Of a stretch of 64,000 nucleotides of DNA, positions 44,413 through 54,158 are shown piece after piece (the stretch's first letter is position 1; every line of letters starts with the position of its first letter). Location: the NCBI RefSeq assembly GCF_015482775.1, contig NZ_CP058214.1:682001-746000 (forward strand), given 5' to 3'. Source of the DNA: Kaustia mangrovi (GTDB lineage Bacteria > Pseudomonadota > Alphaproteobacteria > Rhizobiales > Im1). The notes beneath the pieces were generated by a model. The model worked only from the letters and a program-made list of their open reading frames with translations. It had not been told where the DNA came from and ran no database searches. The translations under genes were made by a program, and so were the position numbers.

Positions 44413-44913
44413 ATCCGGCTCCCTAGATCCCTGGACAAAAAAGTAATGTCGCGGCCGGCCTGCGTTTCATCTGAGGCATCCGCCTCGCGACCGTCATGGC
44501 GCCCCGGCTGCGCGAAGAAAAAGAGAGTTCGATCTTGCCGGAATACGCATGACGACACGGGAGTCGCCGCCAGATGCAAGGACCAATCCGCTTTTACTTA
44601 CGGAAACACCCAATTGGGGCGAAATTCGTGCAGAGTACGGAAGATTTGATGACGCCCCGCCGCCGGACGCGAGAGCGGCCCGCCGACCGCCCGTCCCGAT
44701 GGTGCCGCCCCGCAGGAAAGGCCTTGCCCGTCCTACCCATGAGGCGCAAAAGACGATATCATCCGCGCACGACGATAGTGTGCCGGTCCCATGCGGCCCG
44801 GCGACCGGGATGGCCGTGGCGGTATCCTTTGCGATGCCGGCCCTCCGCCGGTCTCGAACAGGTGCATGGACGGCACCGCACTGCTGACCCGAACCCGAGG
44901 GGACGTTTCGAGA
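44413..44913. other. Intergenic region between divergent genes
   Basis: About 500 bases between the arylsulfotransferase-like and glycosyltransferase-like genes, which diverge. Some open frames exist but lack ribosome-binding sites and convincing composition. An AT-rich patch near 44585-44650 may hold promoters. Confidence 0.4.
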
Positions 44914-45837
44914 ATGACTGTCAGACCTTGCGTATTCATCCACACCAACGAGAAGCAGATCGTTGGCGCCCTGGTGTCCGCCTACTCGATGCGCCGCAGC
45001 TCCGCGAACGCCGACAGGTTCGACGTCAAGATCATCCACACCAAGGACCACTCGTTCCTTCACGAGCGCGAGGGCCAGTCCTTCCTGCGCGACGGAGGCC
45101 AGCGGGTCTGGAGCATGAGCGATCTCCAGTCCTTCACCCCGCTGCGCTTCATGCCGCCTGAGCTGATGGGCTATGAGGGCCGCGCCGTCGTCGTCGATCC
45201 GGATGTCTTCGCCGTTCATGGCGATGTCTACGAACTCCTGACCCGCGACATGCAGGGCAAGGCCATCGTCTGCCGCGACTATGACGGCAAGAAGGGTTTC
45301 GAGGACCGGTTCGCGAGCTCCGTCATGCTGCTCGATTGCGCCAAACTCACCCATTGGCGCACCGCCGAGCAGTTCGGCGAGCTGTTCGAGGGCAAGCGCG
45401 ACTATCTCGACTGGGTGTTCCTCAAGCTGGAGCCGCGCGAGACCATCGGGCTTCTGGAGCATGAATGGAACGACTTCGACAACCTGACCGAGACGACGAA
45501 GTTCCTGCACAATACCGACCGCACGACCCAGCCCTGGAAGACGGGTCTGCCCATCGACTTCATCCGCCGCCGCTCGCAGACCAAGTTCAAGCCGCTGAAG
45601 CTGAAGAGCTGGGCGCGGCTCATCAGGCACGGAATGCTCGGCGAGAAGAACGCGCCCGACACCTATGACCGTCACCCCGACAGCCGCCAGGAGCTCTTCT
45701 TCTTCGAGCTTTTGGGCGAATGCCTCGATGAGGGCATCGTCACCGAGGACATGCTGCGCGAGGAGATCGGGCGCAACCATGTGCGCCCGGACGCCTTCGA
45801 GTTGCTCGACCGCGCCTCGAAATCGGCTGCCGCCTGA
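44914..45837 (+). CDS. Glycosyltransferase-like protein with DPD motif (GT8-like)
   Basis: A 307-residue soluble protein. It opens VFIHTNEKQIVGALVSAYSM, as in GT8-like enzymes, and has GYEGRAVVVDPDVFAVHGDVYELL (about residues 90-113), where DPD takes the place of the usual DxD metal-binding motif. Later parts include ASSVMLLDCAKL and the NTDRTTQPWKTG stretch near the C-terminal acceptor side, both seen in GT8-type family members. It probably adds a sugar to a surface or secondary product. GAGGGGA lies about ten bases before the ATG. The next gene on the other strand is TylF-like. Confidence 0.75.
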   Translation: MTVRPCVFIHTNEKQIVGALVSAYSMRRSSANADRFDVKIIHTKDHSFLHEREGQSFLRDGGQRVWSMSDLQSFTPLRFMPPELMGYEGRAVVVDPDVFAVHGDVYELLTRDMQGKAIVCRDYDGKKGFEDRFASSVMLLDCAKLTHWRTAEQFGELFEGKRDYLDWVFLKLEPRETIGLLEHEWNDFDNLTETTKFLHNTDRTTQPWKTGLPIDFIRRRSQTKFKPLKLKSWARLIRHGMLGEKNAPDTYDRHPDSRQELFFFELLGECLDEGIVTEDMLREEIGRNHVRPDAFELLDRASKSAAA

Positions 45838-45892
45838 GCGGACCCGGAGCCCGGAAAAGCCGGCATGGCCGACGGTCCGGGGTCCGTCGCGA

Positions 45893-46663
45893 TCAGACGA
45901 GCAGGACCGCGCTCTGCAGGTGCCCCTCGAGGAACAGGGTCGGCGTCACGCTGCCCAGGAACTCGTCGGTCGCGGTCCGGCTGCCCGGAAAGGTCGTCGA
46001 GCCGTAATCGTCGAGCACGATGAGACCGCCCTTGACCATGCGCGGATAGAAGAAGCGCAGGCTGTCGAGCGTCGGCTGATAGAGATCGACGTCGAGATGC
46101 ACGAGCGAGAATCGCGCATCCGACGGAAGCGCGCCGTCGAACACCTCCGGTATCCACCCCTTGTGCAGGGCAACGAACGGATAGGGCGCGAGCACCTGCT
46201 GCACGGCGTCGAAGTCGGACGCGAATTTCTGCTTCTGCCGCTCCGTCTCGGTGGGATCGGTGTCGCCCCGAAGGCGGCGATCCTCCGCCGTCTTGTCCGA
46301 CAGGCCCCCCTCGAAGGAATCGAAGACGCGAAGCGTGCCCGTCCAGTCGGCCTCCTTCAGGAGGCCCGCCATGAGATAGGTGGAATGCCCTTTCCAGCAG
46401 CCGCACTCGACAATATCGCCCGGCAATCCCTTCTTGAGAACGTGCCCGACCGCCTGGTAGAGGGAGAAAAACCTGTTCTGCTTGAGGAAGTTGTCTGTCG
46501 ACCCCGTCGCCTCGAGCGCCCCGAAATACCGGTCCAGATAGTCATTGCCGCCGGCCATGCGTTCGTAATAGCGCACGATCTCGCGGGTATTCACTAATGC
46601 CTCACCCTCGCCCCGTCGTTTCGTCAAAAATCTACCGAATATGTTCACGTAATTCTCCAACAC
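45893..46663 (-). CDS. TylF/MycF-family O-methyltransferase
   Basis: A 256-residue SAM-dependent enzyme of the macrocin O-methyltransferase (TylF) family. The SAM motif is DIVECGCWKGHSTYLMAGLL (about residues 83-102). LRVFDSFEGG follows, and the catalytic/metal region is LVHLDVDLYQPTLDSL then GGLIVLDDYG. TylF enzymes methylate sugar hydroxyls in macrolides; many bacterial relatives sit in polysaccharide or glycan loci. The acceptor here is likely a sugar, from context. AT-rich DNA upstream (46630-46760) probably carries its promoter. Confidence 0.9.
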   Translation of the reverse strand: MLENYVNIFGRFLTKRRGEGEALVNTREIVRYYERMAGGNDYLDRYFGALEATGSTDNFLKQNRFFSLYQAVGHVLKKGLPGDIVECGCWKGHSTYLMAGLLKEADWTGTLRVFDSFEGGLSDKTAEDRRLRGDTDPTETERQKQKFASDFDAVQQVLAPYPFVALHKGWIPEVFDGALPSDARFSLVHLDVDLYQPTLDSLRFFYPRMVKGGLIVLDDYGSTTFPGSRTATDEFLGSVTPTLFLEGHLQSAVLLV

Positions 46664-46845
46664 ATATTACTTATACCTTGAGAAAAGCAGAGAAACCGAA
46701 TGGCGAAAGCGTGCCTCTCAAGACTTTTTCAACCGACAACCTATATTCACCCTTACGGCCAACTTGGCAAGTCTGATTGCGTCGGAGCAGCGACCAGACT
46801 ACCTTCGCGCTGGAATCCTGTGAAATACCGAGCATTGGGGGGACA

Positions 46846-47688
46846 ATGACCAGCATCGCAGACGGACGCGAGCGTGCCCGGTTCACGCCAGAACCGTTTC
46901 CGGTCTTCGTTATCGACAACGCGCTGGACGAGGATGCCTATCGGGACCTGGCGAACGCCTTTCCGAGCCTCGAGGAGGTGTCGATGGAGGACGGTCCTGT
47001 CGCCAACAACACGAACTATACGCGCTCGGCCCCACATGTGATCGACAATCCGGTGTTCGACGAGCGTTGGCGCCGTTTCTTCCGGCACCATGTCTCGCCC
47101 GATTTCTGGCATGAGATCCTGCCGCTGGTGGGAGACGCGATCCTGTCGGTCCACTCCGATATCGAGGAGCGCGCGGGCCGCCCGCTGTCGCAGATGTCGG
47201 TCGCGATGCGCGGCTCGCCGGACGCCGAAACGAGCGACATCCGGCTCGACTGCCAATTCGCCATGAACTCGCCCGTGACGGAGGCCTCCACGGTCCGGGC
47301 GCCGCATATCGACCATCGCAGCAAGATCTTCAACGCCCTGCTCTATTGCCGGCCGCCGGAGGACGACACGCCGGGCGGCGAGCTGGAGATCTTCCGCTTC
47401 CGGGGCAAACCCGCATACCGGCCGGAGGGGCGCACGGTCCTGTCGACGCGGATCGAGGCCGTCCAGACCGTGCCCTATCGCGCGAACACGCTGGTGCTCT
47501 TCGTCAACTCGCCGCTGAGCGTCCATGGCGTGACGCCACGGCCGGTCACGCCGCATGCCCGGCGTTACATCAACTTCCTGTGCGAGTTCCGGGAACCGCT
47601 CTTCGAGCTTCCGAAGACGCCGCTATGGCGCTGGAAGGGCGAGCTGATGCTCGACCGGCTGCGCCATGCCGGGCGGGCGTCGCCATGA
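46846..47688 (+). CDS. 2-oxoglutarate/Fe(II)-dependent oxygenase-like protein
   Basis: A 280-residue protein of the 2OG-Fe(II) oxygenase fold. The iron motif His-x-Asp is in RAPHIDHRSKIFNALLY (about residue 148), and the distal His is in SVHGVTPRPVTPHARRYINF. GGELEIFRFRG marks the mid-barrel strand. Such enzymes hydroxylate amino acids, sugars or lipids. In this region of sulfotransferases and glycosyltransferases a glycan or lipid substrate is plausible. The start at 46846 has GGGGGGAC upstream. Confidence 0.83.
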   Translation: MTSIADGRERARFTPEPFPVFVIDNALDEDAYRDLANAFPSLEEVSMEDGPVANNTNYTRSAPHVIDNPVFDERWRRFFRHHVSPDFWHEILPLVGDAILSVHSDIEERAGRPLSQMSVAMRGSPDAETSDIRLDCQFAMNSPVTEASTVRAPHIDHRSKIFNALLYCRPPEDDTPGGELEIFRFRGKPAYRPEGRTVLSTRIEAVQTVPYRANTLVLFVNSPLSVHGVTPRPVTPHARRYINFLCEFREPLFELPKTPLWRWKGELMLDRLRHAGRASP

Positions 47689-47719
47689 CGCAGGGCGCGC
47701 GGACGGACGGGGGCCCGGA

Positions 47720-48550
47720 TCAGGCCCTCTCTGCCTGCGGCTGTGGCTGCAGGGTCGTGCCGTTTCCGGGCGCATAGAGCCACGGGCTCTGGCGTGGGCT
47801 GGCCGATGCCTCCCTGAGACAGGCATTCAGGGTCTCGAAATAGTCGAGACGCTCCATCAGCCCGTCGCAGAACGCGATATCCTCTGCACTCATCTCGGTG
47901 CGGTAGCCGCCAGCCTTGCCCTGACGGACCTTGAAGCTGTTGGGATCCTTCGGATCGCCAGGCGTCAGGATATCCCCGTAGCGCTCGCTGTACTCGCCGC
48001 GCGCCTCGCGCTCGCGCATCCGCTCCAGCCGGCACTCCTCGACGGCCTTGCCGACCGCAGCGCTGGAGCGCTGAGCCCCGAAGAACGCCGCGATTCCGGC
48101 CAGCGCGTCTTCCGTGTCGGCGCGCAGATGCTCGTAGGTCGCGATCCCCATGAACGGCTCGGCGCGCGCCTGCTGCGCCCAGAAGAGATTGTAGCGGATG
48201 ATGGTCTCGATCCCCATGGCGGGATCGCGCACGAGGTCGCCGAGACTGTCGAGCTGGCGACCTTCCCGCTTGAGGTGGGAATGATAGGCGGAGACGACCA
48301 CGTCGCGCGGGTCGCGCACCAGCACTAGAACATGGCGGTAGCGCCGCGGCACGCGGCGGTCGCGCTCGGTGAGGACGGTCGGCTGCTTGTAGTTGGCGTG
48401 GAAATAGCGCGCCGGGATATCGAGTTCGTCGAGCATGACCCGGAGCCAGGTCCGCCCGGATTTCGGAAAGGACAGCACGAGATTGTCACGCAGGAACAGG
48501 CGCTGCTCGACCTGCAGCCAGTCCTTCACAGAGGCAATCGGATTACGCAT
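47720..48550 (-). CDS. Sulfotransferase domain protein
   Basis: A 276-residue PAPS-dependent sulfotransferase. The 5'-phosphosulfate loop is LSFPKSGRTWLRVML (residues 26-40), and the 3'-phosphate motif is VLVRDPRDVVVSAYHSH (about 77-91). The late RxGKAGGY motif appears as VRQGKAGGYRTEM, a core sulfotransferase signature that the other sulfotransferase here lacks. This one is therefore closer to the cytosolic alcohol-sulfotransferase type. An upstream ATG at 48601 could extend it by 17 residues. The acceptor is unknown. Confidence 0.9.
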   Translation of the reverse strand: MRNPIASVKDWLQVEQRLFLRDNLVLSFPKSGRTWLRVMLDELDIPARYFHANYKQPTVLTERDRRVPRRYRHVLVLVRDPRDVVVSAYHSHLKREGRQLDSLGDLVRDPAMGIETIIRYNLFWAQQARAEPFMGIATYEHLRADTEDALAGIAAFFGAQRSSAAVGKAVEECRLERMREREARGEYSERYGDILTPGDPKDPNSFKVRQGKAGGYRTEMSAEDIAFCDGLMERLDYFETLNACLREASASPRQSPWLYAPGNGTTLQPQPQAERA

Positions 48551-48762
48551 ATGAATGTCCCGGATCGAGTCCTTGGCGGTTTCGGATCTGGGCTCCAACA
48601 TACTGTTTGGTTTATGCGGGCGTAACCCGTCCACGAGGAATTTTTGGAAAACGGTGCGTGGGCGGACAATCCAGAGAGCCCGATACTCCTTTACGCCCGG
48701 GACCCGTACGACTAAACCTCAAGAGACATTGTCCTTGCCGGCCACGCGACGGGAGAGGCCAT

Positions 48763-49458
48763 TTGAGCCCTTCGATCTCCGCTATCGTGCGCACACGCAT
48801 TGCGCATACCGATATCGATGCCGCACCGATTGCCGGGCCCTGCTTCGTCCTGGGCTCGGCTCCCGGCGCCGCCGGACTGCCGAGCTCCGGCGGCCCCTGG
48901 ACGCTCATTACCGTGAACGCCTCCCAGGTCATCGCCGAGGCATGGGGTCGGTCCACACCCGACATCGCGGTCATGAGCGACCAGATGCTCGGCACCTCGC
49001 CCGCAAATCTCGCCGCCAAGGAGGCCCTTCAGGGCCGCGGCTGCGGCACGCTCGTCCTTATCACCCGGAAATACACCCTGGACGACAGCGTCCAGCGCCT
49101 GCGCGACATCGGCTATGGCTGGAAGAGGCTCGCCCCCATCGATCACTGGCAGCGCTCCAAGATCGTCTGGCGCGTGACGGGCGAATATCTCGCCGCCGGC
49201 AGCGGGGGCGAGAAGGTCTCCACCGGGTTCTTCGCCATCTTCCTCGCCCGCCATCTCGGCGGCGCGCCCATCGTGGCGGACGGTTTCTCGCTGTCGAAGC
49301 ACGGCCATGGCTACAATCAGTTCGCCCATCACCGCGAACACATCGAAACGGACACATCCGCGCTCGCCGCGATGCACCGGCTCTCCGGCATCTATGCGTG
49401 CGGTCCCGATTTCGCTGAGGAATCCGGCCTCCCGGCCTACGGATCGGCGGGCCGCTAG
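48763..49458 (+). CDS. GT29-like putative glycosyltransferase
   Basis: A 231-residue protein read from a TTG at 48763, which has GGGAGAGG just upstream; no ATG fits. It has three blocks that resemble sialyltransferase motifs: PCFVLGSAPGA then TLITVNAS (L-motif-like), KVSTGFFAIFLARHLGG (S-motif-like STG), and GHGYNQFAHHREHIETD (terminal His/Glu motif-like). Members in alphaproteobacteria are usually called membrane-anchored or hypothetical. A CMP-sugar transferase role is inference. It lies between a sulfotransferase and a GT4 glycosyltransferase. Confidence 0.65.
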   Translation: MSPSISAIVRTRIAHTDIDAAPIAGPCFVLGSAPGAAGLPSSGGPWTLITVNASQVIAEAWGRSTPDIAVMSDQMLGTSPANLAAKEALQGRGCGTLVLITRKYTLDDSVQRLRDIGYGWKRLAPIDHWQRSKIVWRVTGEYLAAGSGGEKVSTGFFAIFLARHLGGAPIVADGFSLSKHGHGYNQFAHHREHIETDTSALAAMHRLSGIYACGPDFAEESGLPAYGSAGR

Positions 49459-49483
49459 GGTCTGGCGGGCCACGAAGGCGCCC

Positions 49484-50617
49484 CTACGCCCCGACCTCCA
49501 GACCCTCGAGCACCGCCCGTGCACGCTGGGACCAGCTATGTTCGGCGGTGAAGGCAGAACGTGCGCGCCCGCCCAGCCGTGCACGCAGGCCGGCATCGTC
49601 GCGCAGGCGCACAAGCGCCTCCACCCAGGCCTCCGCATGGTCGGGATCGCGCAGGAGCGCCGTCTCCCCGTCGTCGAGGATCTCGCGCAGCGCCGGCAGG
49701 TCGGAGCTGACGATCGCCTTGCCGTGCGCCATGTACTCGAAGATCTTCAGGGGCGACATCCAGCGTGCGATATCGGCTCCGTTGCCCGCGCACACGGAGC
49801 GCAGATAGGGAGCCAGCACCACATCGAAGGCCTGGATGAACCGGACCGCCTCCGCATGCGGCCTGTGGCCGTGAAAGGTAACGTTGCCGCATGACGACAA
49901 CGTCCGGCGCCAGCGCTCCACATCCTCCGCCAGCCCGCCGACGATATGGAAATCGGCCCATGGGCACAGCGGCGCAATGGCCGCGATGATCTCCATGCCC
50001 TTGCCGGGATAGAGATGCCCCACATATCCCACCGACAGGCGACCGTCCCCGGCTGCCGGCAGCGCGACCGGATCCGGGCCGTCCGCCCCCTCCCCGGGAT
50101 CGTCCGCACCGTCATGGGCGACGACAATCGCATCCTCCAGCGCGGGGAAGCGTTCGAGAAACGCCGCCCGCAGGGCATGGGAGATCACCACGAGACGGCG
50201 GAAACAGGGCTCCTCGACAAGCGCGAGAAAGGCCTCTCGGCGGGCTGCCGTGACGTCGTCGAGCGAGACATGCGCCTCGAACACCGTCGGCAGACCGCGG
50301 CGGGCGGCCGCAAGGCTGCTATACACATACCGGCTGTAGACGAGATCGGCACCGCTGCCAGCGGCATGGCGCAAGGCGAACCGGGAGAACAGTTTCGCGC
50401 CGACAATCTTGGGCACATGGCGCAACCGCACCTGGGACGACATGCCGTAATAGCGCCTGATCCGTCCCTCGCGGATCGGATCGACCGGCAACAGGCCCGG
50501 CGTGACGAGCGTCACCTCCTCGCCATTGCCGGCGAAGGCCTCGCACATCCTGGCGACATGGACGGTATTCGCGCCCGGACCGGGCATTGCAATGTCGTGA
50601 ACATAGGTCAGGCGCAT
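49484..50617 (-). CDS. Glycosyltransferase family 4 protein
   Basis: A 377-residue GT-B enzyme. The N-terminal domain binds the acceptor (GPGANTVHVARMCEAFAGNG, an early Gly-rich loop). The C-terminal nucleotide-sugar domain has VGYVGHLYPGKGMEII, LAPYLRS and the E-x7-E region SPLKIFEYMAHGKAIVSSDLPALREIL. Donor and acceptor are not predictable. It converges with the GT29-like gene, 25 bases apart, and is likely part of the same surface-glycan set. Confidence 0.92.
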   Translation of the reverse strand: MRLTYVHDIAMPGPGANTVHVARMCEAFAGNGEEVTLVTPGLLPVDPIREGRIRRYYGMSSQVRLRHVPKIVGAKLFSRFALRHAAGSGADLVYSRYVYSSLAAARRGLPTVFEAHVSLDDVTAARREAFLALVEEPCFRRLVVISHALRAAFLERFPALEDAIVVAHDGADDPGEGADGPDPVALPAAGDGRLSVGYVGHLYPGKGMEIIAAIAPLCPWADFHIVGGLAEDVERWRRTLSSCGNVTFHGHRPHAEAVRFIQAFDVVLAPYLRSVCAGNGADIARWMSPLKIFEYMAHGKAIVSSDLPALREILDDGETALLRDPDHAEAWVEALVRLRDDAGLRARLGGRARSAFTAEHSWSQRARAVLEGLEVGA

Positions 50618-50880
50618 GCCGGCTGCCCCACCCCCTTCGCCCAGGCCGGCCCCCTCGGGCGAAGGCAGCGATGATCGCGAGGCCCGACGCCGCGCGAAAC
50701 GGCCGACACGCGCTGGCCCGACGCCCGCGCCCGCTGATTGAGAAGCCTATCCATGTCCCTGCTTTTACAGTACCGCGTTCCTCGCGGCCACGGCTCAGGC
50801 GGCATTTTCGACCGGACCGTGCGCGCAAGGGCGGGAACGGGTCCGAGGGGGCGCCCCGGACCCGGCCAGCACGGCTCAGC

Positions 50881-51276
50881 TCAGCCGGCGTACTCCGCGT
50901 CGCTGACCTTCTCCAGCCATGTGACGGTCGAGCCGTCCTGGCTCTCCTGGATGGCGATGTGGGTCATGGCGACATCCGGGGCGGCGCCGTGCCAGTGCTT
51001 TTCACCGGCCGGGAACCAGACGACGTCGCCGGGGCGGATCTCCTCCACCGGCCCGCCTTCGCGCTGGACGCGCCCCACGCCCTGGGTGACGATCAGGGTC
51101 TGGCCGAGGGGATGTGTGTGCCATGCCGTGCGCGCGCCCGGCTCGAAGGTGACGGTGGCACCGACGACGCGGCCGGGCTCTTCGGCCGAGAAGAGCGGAT
51201 CTATGCGGACGCGGCCGGTGAAATACTCCTCCGGCCCCGGTGCCGATGGTTGGGTGCCAGCTCGTGTGATTTTCAT
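50881..51276 (-). CDS. Cupin-domain protein
   Basis: A 131-residue single cupin. Metal-site motifs are [15 protein letters not shown] (two His, Gln in place of Glu) and [16 protein letters not shown] (third His). The N-terminal [17 protein letters not shown] resembles the (R)-mandelonitrile-lyase-like or carboxymuconolactone-decarboxylase-linked cupins. The function is not fixed. The start at 51276 has GGAGAGG upstream. Confidence 0.83.
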   Translation of the reverse strand: MKITRAGTQPSAPGPEEYFTGRVRIDPLFSAEEPGRVVGATVTFEPGARTAWHTHPLGQTLIVTQGVGRVQREGGPVEEIRPGDVVWFPAGEKHWHGAAPDVAMTHIAIQESQDGSTVTWLEKVSDAEYAG

Positions 51277-51419
51277 GGGACAGGCCTCTCCGTGCTCGCT
51301 TGGGTGCGTGATCTTCGTCGAAAGGTAATGCAATCGGGCGCCTCGTTAACAGGGCGCTCCGTCCTGGTTCATATGAGCGACGGTCGCCGGCACGCCGCCA
51401 TCCGCATCCCGCGCGGGCG

Positions 51420-52378
51420 TCACCCCGCCCACAGGGCGAGAGTCGCCTCGGCGAGGCAATCGGGATCGTCCGTGCCGTCGCCGGGGGCGAGCCGTGGCCA
51501 GTCCGCCATCTGGTGGCGGAACCATGTTTCCTGGCGCTTGGCATAGCGACGCGTGCGGGTCTGGGCCTCGCGGATGGCCTCGTCGAGGGAGAGCGCGCCG
51601 GCGAGATGGCGCGCCAGCTCCGGCACGCCGATGGCCTTCATGACCGGCCGGTCCTCGGGCAATCCCCGCGCCATGAGCGCCCGCACTTCCGCGAGCGCGC
51701 CCTCCTCCACCATATGCGAAAAGCGGGCCTCGATCCGACGGTGAAGCCGGGCACGCTCGGGCGCCAGCACCACGCGGCGGACCGCGACACCGGCCAGGAG
51801 CCCGCCCCGCGCCGGCGCGTCGTGCCAGTCCGCGAGCGGCCGCCCCGTCGCCTCCAGCACCTCCAGCGCGCGCACGATGCGCTGGGCATCGGAGGGACGC
51901 AGCATGGCCGCGGACCGGTCGTCGCGCGCGGCAAGCTCGTCGTGGAGCCGCTCAGCCCCCCGCTCGGCAAGCGCGGAACGCCACCGGGCGCGGACTTCAT
52001 CCGGAATGTCGGGAATGGCCGACAAGCCCTCCTCGAGACTCCTGAAATAGAGCCCGGTGCCGCCGACCAGCACCGGCGTGGCCTCAGCCGTCCACAGCTC
52101 GTCGAGAACCGCCCCGGCCTCCTCCAGCCACCGCCCCGCCGAATAGGTCTCCTCGCCCCCACATGGCCGTAGAGACGGTGCGGCACGCGCGCCTCATCGG
52201 CCCTGGAGGGGCGCGACGTCACGATGCGCAGATCGCGGTAGACCTGCATGGAATCCGCGTTGACGACAGTGCCGCCCTCCCGTTCGGCAAGGCGCATCGC
52301 CAGCGCCGACTTGCCGCTCGCCGTCGGCCCTGCGATAAGGATGGCCTGCCGAATTGTCTTGTGCGCCTGCCTACCCAT
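51420..52378 (-). pseudogene. miaA: miaA, tRNA dimethylallyltransferase, with a single-base frameshift
   Basis: The gene begins at 52378 ([21 protein letters not shown]-loop GPTASGKS) and reads correctly to PHRLYGHV, then leaves frame. The other frame continues exactly with [32 protein letters not shown] and on to the C-terminus. One base is missing at the C5 run 52156-52160 (plus strand); six Cs would give a full-length protein with the expected VGGEETYS. MiaA adds the isopentenyl group to A37 of tRNAs. Either this is a real inactivation or a homopolymer sequencing error; the rest of the gene shows no decay, which favours error or a very recent change. Confidence 0.88.
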
Positions 52379-52436
52379 ATGTCCTGCGTGTTGCCTGCGC
52401 TGGTGCGCACACCCCTTATGCCGGATCGTGAGAGTA

Positions 52437-53330
52437 ATGGATACCGACCTGATTCTGATTGCCAAGCCGTCGAGCCAAGCCCTTGAAAAGACTCTCGTCG
52501 AGGAGGTCTCCACCGCCATCGGCGCGCACCAGCCCAACTGGCTCGCCGAGGGCGAGGCATGCGAGTGGCCCCTGCCCGGCCTCGCGCCCGGCGACCATGG
52601 CGAGCTGGAGACAATCGCGCGCGGGATCGTCGGCGACCGCCCGGTCGATGTCGCGGTTGTGCCGACGCCCAAGCGGCGCAAGCGCCTGCTGATCGCCGAC
52701 ATGGATTCCACCATTATCGGCCAGGAATGCATCGACGAGCTGGCGGCCGCCGGCGGCGTGGGCGACGAGGTCAAGGCGGTCACCGAGCGCGCCATGCGGG
52801 GCGAGCTGGAGTTCGAGGATGCGCTGCGCGGCCGCGTGGCGAAGCTCGCGGGGCTGCCCGCCGGCATCATCGACGAGCTGATCGCAAACGCCATCACCGT
52901 CAATGACGGCGCGGCCTGCCTTGTGGAGACCATGAAGAGCTTCGGCGCCATGACGGCGCTCGTCTCCGGCGGCTTCGTGCAGTTCGCCCGCCATGTCGCC
53001 GGCCAGACGGGCTTCGAGCACGTGCAGGCCAACAGCCTGGTGATCGAAAACGAGACACTCAAGGGCACGGTTGAGGAGCCCATTCTGGGACGCGACGCCA
53101 AGCTCAAGGCCCTGCGGTCGCTGTGCGAGACGCACGGGCTGGAACTCGACGAGGCCATCGCCGTCGGCGACGGCGCCAACGACCTCGCCATGATCGAGGC
53201 GGCCGGCATCGGCGTCGCCTATCACGCCAAGCCCGCCCTGCGCGAGGCGGCCGACGTCCGCATCGACCACGGCGACCTCACGGCCCTGCTCTATATCCAG
53301 GGCTACCCGCGGCGCGATTTCCGGCGCTGA
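52437..53330 (+). CDS. serB: Phosphoserine phosphatase SerB
   Basis: A 297-residue HAD phosphatase. Motif I is [18 protein letters not shown] (catalytic Asp pair), motif II is ALVSGGF, and the C-terminal motif IV is [25 protein letters not shown]. The N-terminal 80 residues form the ACT-like regulatory part usual in SerB. It hydrolyses phosphoserine, the last step of serine synthesis. It diverges from miaA with 58 bases between the start codons, an arrangement seen in many alphaproteobacteria. Confidence 0.95.
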   Translation: MDTDLILIAKPSSQALEKTLVEEVSTAIGAHQPNWLAEGEACEWPLPGLAPGDHGELETIARGIVGDRPVDVAVVPTPKRRKRLLIADMDSTIIGQECIDELAAAGGVGDEVKAVTERAMRGELEFEDALRGRVAKLAGLPAGIIDELIANAITVNDGAACLVETMKSFGAMTALVSGGFVQFARHVAGQTGFEHVQANSLVIENETLKGTVEEPILGRDAKLKALRSLCETHGLELDEAIAVGDGANDLAMIEAAGIGVAYHAKPALREAADVRIDHGDLTALLYIQGYPRRDFRR

Positions 53331-53363
53331 CCGACGGCCCTTCGGGCGCTCTGAAAACGCGGC

Positions 53364-54158
53364 CTATACCGCGACGGGGGCGGCGATGTGGGGATGGGCC
53401 TCGTAGCCGGCAATCTCGATATCGTCGAAGCGGAAGTCCTCGATCACGCGCACATCGCGCCTGAGGACGAGGCGCGGCAACGGCAGCGGCTCGCGGGAGA
53501 GCTGCTCGCGCGCCTGCTCGACGTGATTGAGATAGAGATGGGCATCGCCGAATGTGTGCACGAACTCGCCCGGCTTCAGCCCCGTCACATGGGCGACCAT
53601 ATGGGTGAGCAGCGCATAGGAGGCGATGTTGAACGGCACGCCGAGGAAGATGTCTGCGGAGCGCTGATAGAGCTGGCAGGAGAGCCGGCCATCGGCGACA
53701 TAGAACTGGAACAGGCAATGGCATGGCGGCAGCGCCATCCGGTCGACATCGGCCGGGTTCCAGGCCGACACGATCAGCCGGCGCGAATCGGGTGTCGAGC
53801 GGATCGCCGCGATGACATCGGCGATCTGGTCGATGGTCCGCCCGTCGGGCGCGGCCCACGAGCGCCACTGCCGGCCATAGACGGGCCCGAGATCGCCGGT
53901 CTCATCGGCCCATTCGTCCCAGATGCTGACACCGTTCTCCTTCAGATAGGCGATATTGGTATCGCCCCGAATGAACCAGAGAAGCTCGTGGATGATCGAG
54001 CGCAGGTGCAGCCGCTTCGTCGTCACCACGGGGAAGCCCGCGGCGAGATCGAAGCGCATCTGGTGGCCGAAAACCGACAATGTGCCCGTTCCTGTGCGGT
54101 CATCCTTGCGGATGCCGGTCTCCAGGCAGCGGCCGAGCAGGTCGAGATACTGTCTCAT
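53364..54158 (-). CDS. thyA: Thymidylate synthase ThyA
   Basis: A 264-residue enzyme, the same length as Escherichia coli ThyA. The catalytic Cys146 is in [12 protein letters not shown], with [20 protein letters not shown] and [10 protein letters not shown]-type ([12 protein letters not shown]) motifs. It makes dTMP from dUMP with methylene-tetrahydrofolate. The ATG at 54158 gives the standard MRQYLDLL start. The usual partner folA is not adjacent. Confidence 0.97.
   Translation of the reverse strand: MRQYLDLLGRCLETGIRKDDRTGTGTLSVFGHQMRFDLAAGFPVVTTKRLHLRSIIHELLWFIRGDTNIAYLKENGVSIWDEWADETGDLGPVYGRQWRSWAAPDGRTIDQIADVIAAIRSTPDSRRLIVSAWNPADVDRMALPPCHCLFQFYVADGRLSCQLYQRSADIFLGVPFNIASYALLTHMVAHVTGLKPGEFVHTFGDAHLYLNHVEQAREQLSREPLPLPRLVLRRDVRVIEDFRFDDIEIAGYEAHPHIAAPVAV

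Noticed and set aside
44549-44887. A possible 112-residue gene in the region between the ASST-like and GT8-like genes
   Set aside because: No ribosome-binding site, no recognisable domain and Pro/Arg-rich composition typical of a chance frame in GC-rich DNA.
40582-50617. Horizontally acquired island carrying the glycan genes
   Set aside because: No integrase, tRNA, insertion sequence or repeat borders are visible, and codon use in the genes looks like the surroundings. Only intergenic DNA is AT-rich.
50839-50863. Terminator hairpin (GGGTCCG / CGGACCC) after the cupin gene
   Set aside because: The stem is real but there is no T tract on the minus strand, so I did not list it as a terminator.
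52156-52160. Programmed frameshifting in miaA
   Set aside because: The run is short, there is no slippery heptamer or downstream structure that I can see, and miaA is not known to be made that way; error or mutation is simpler.
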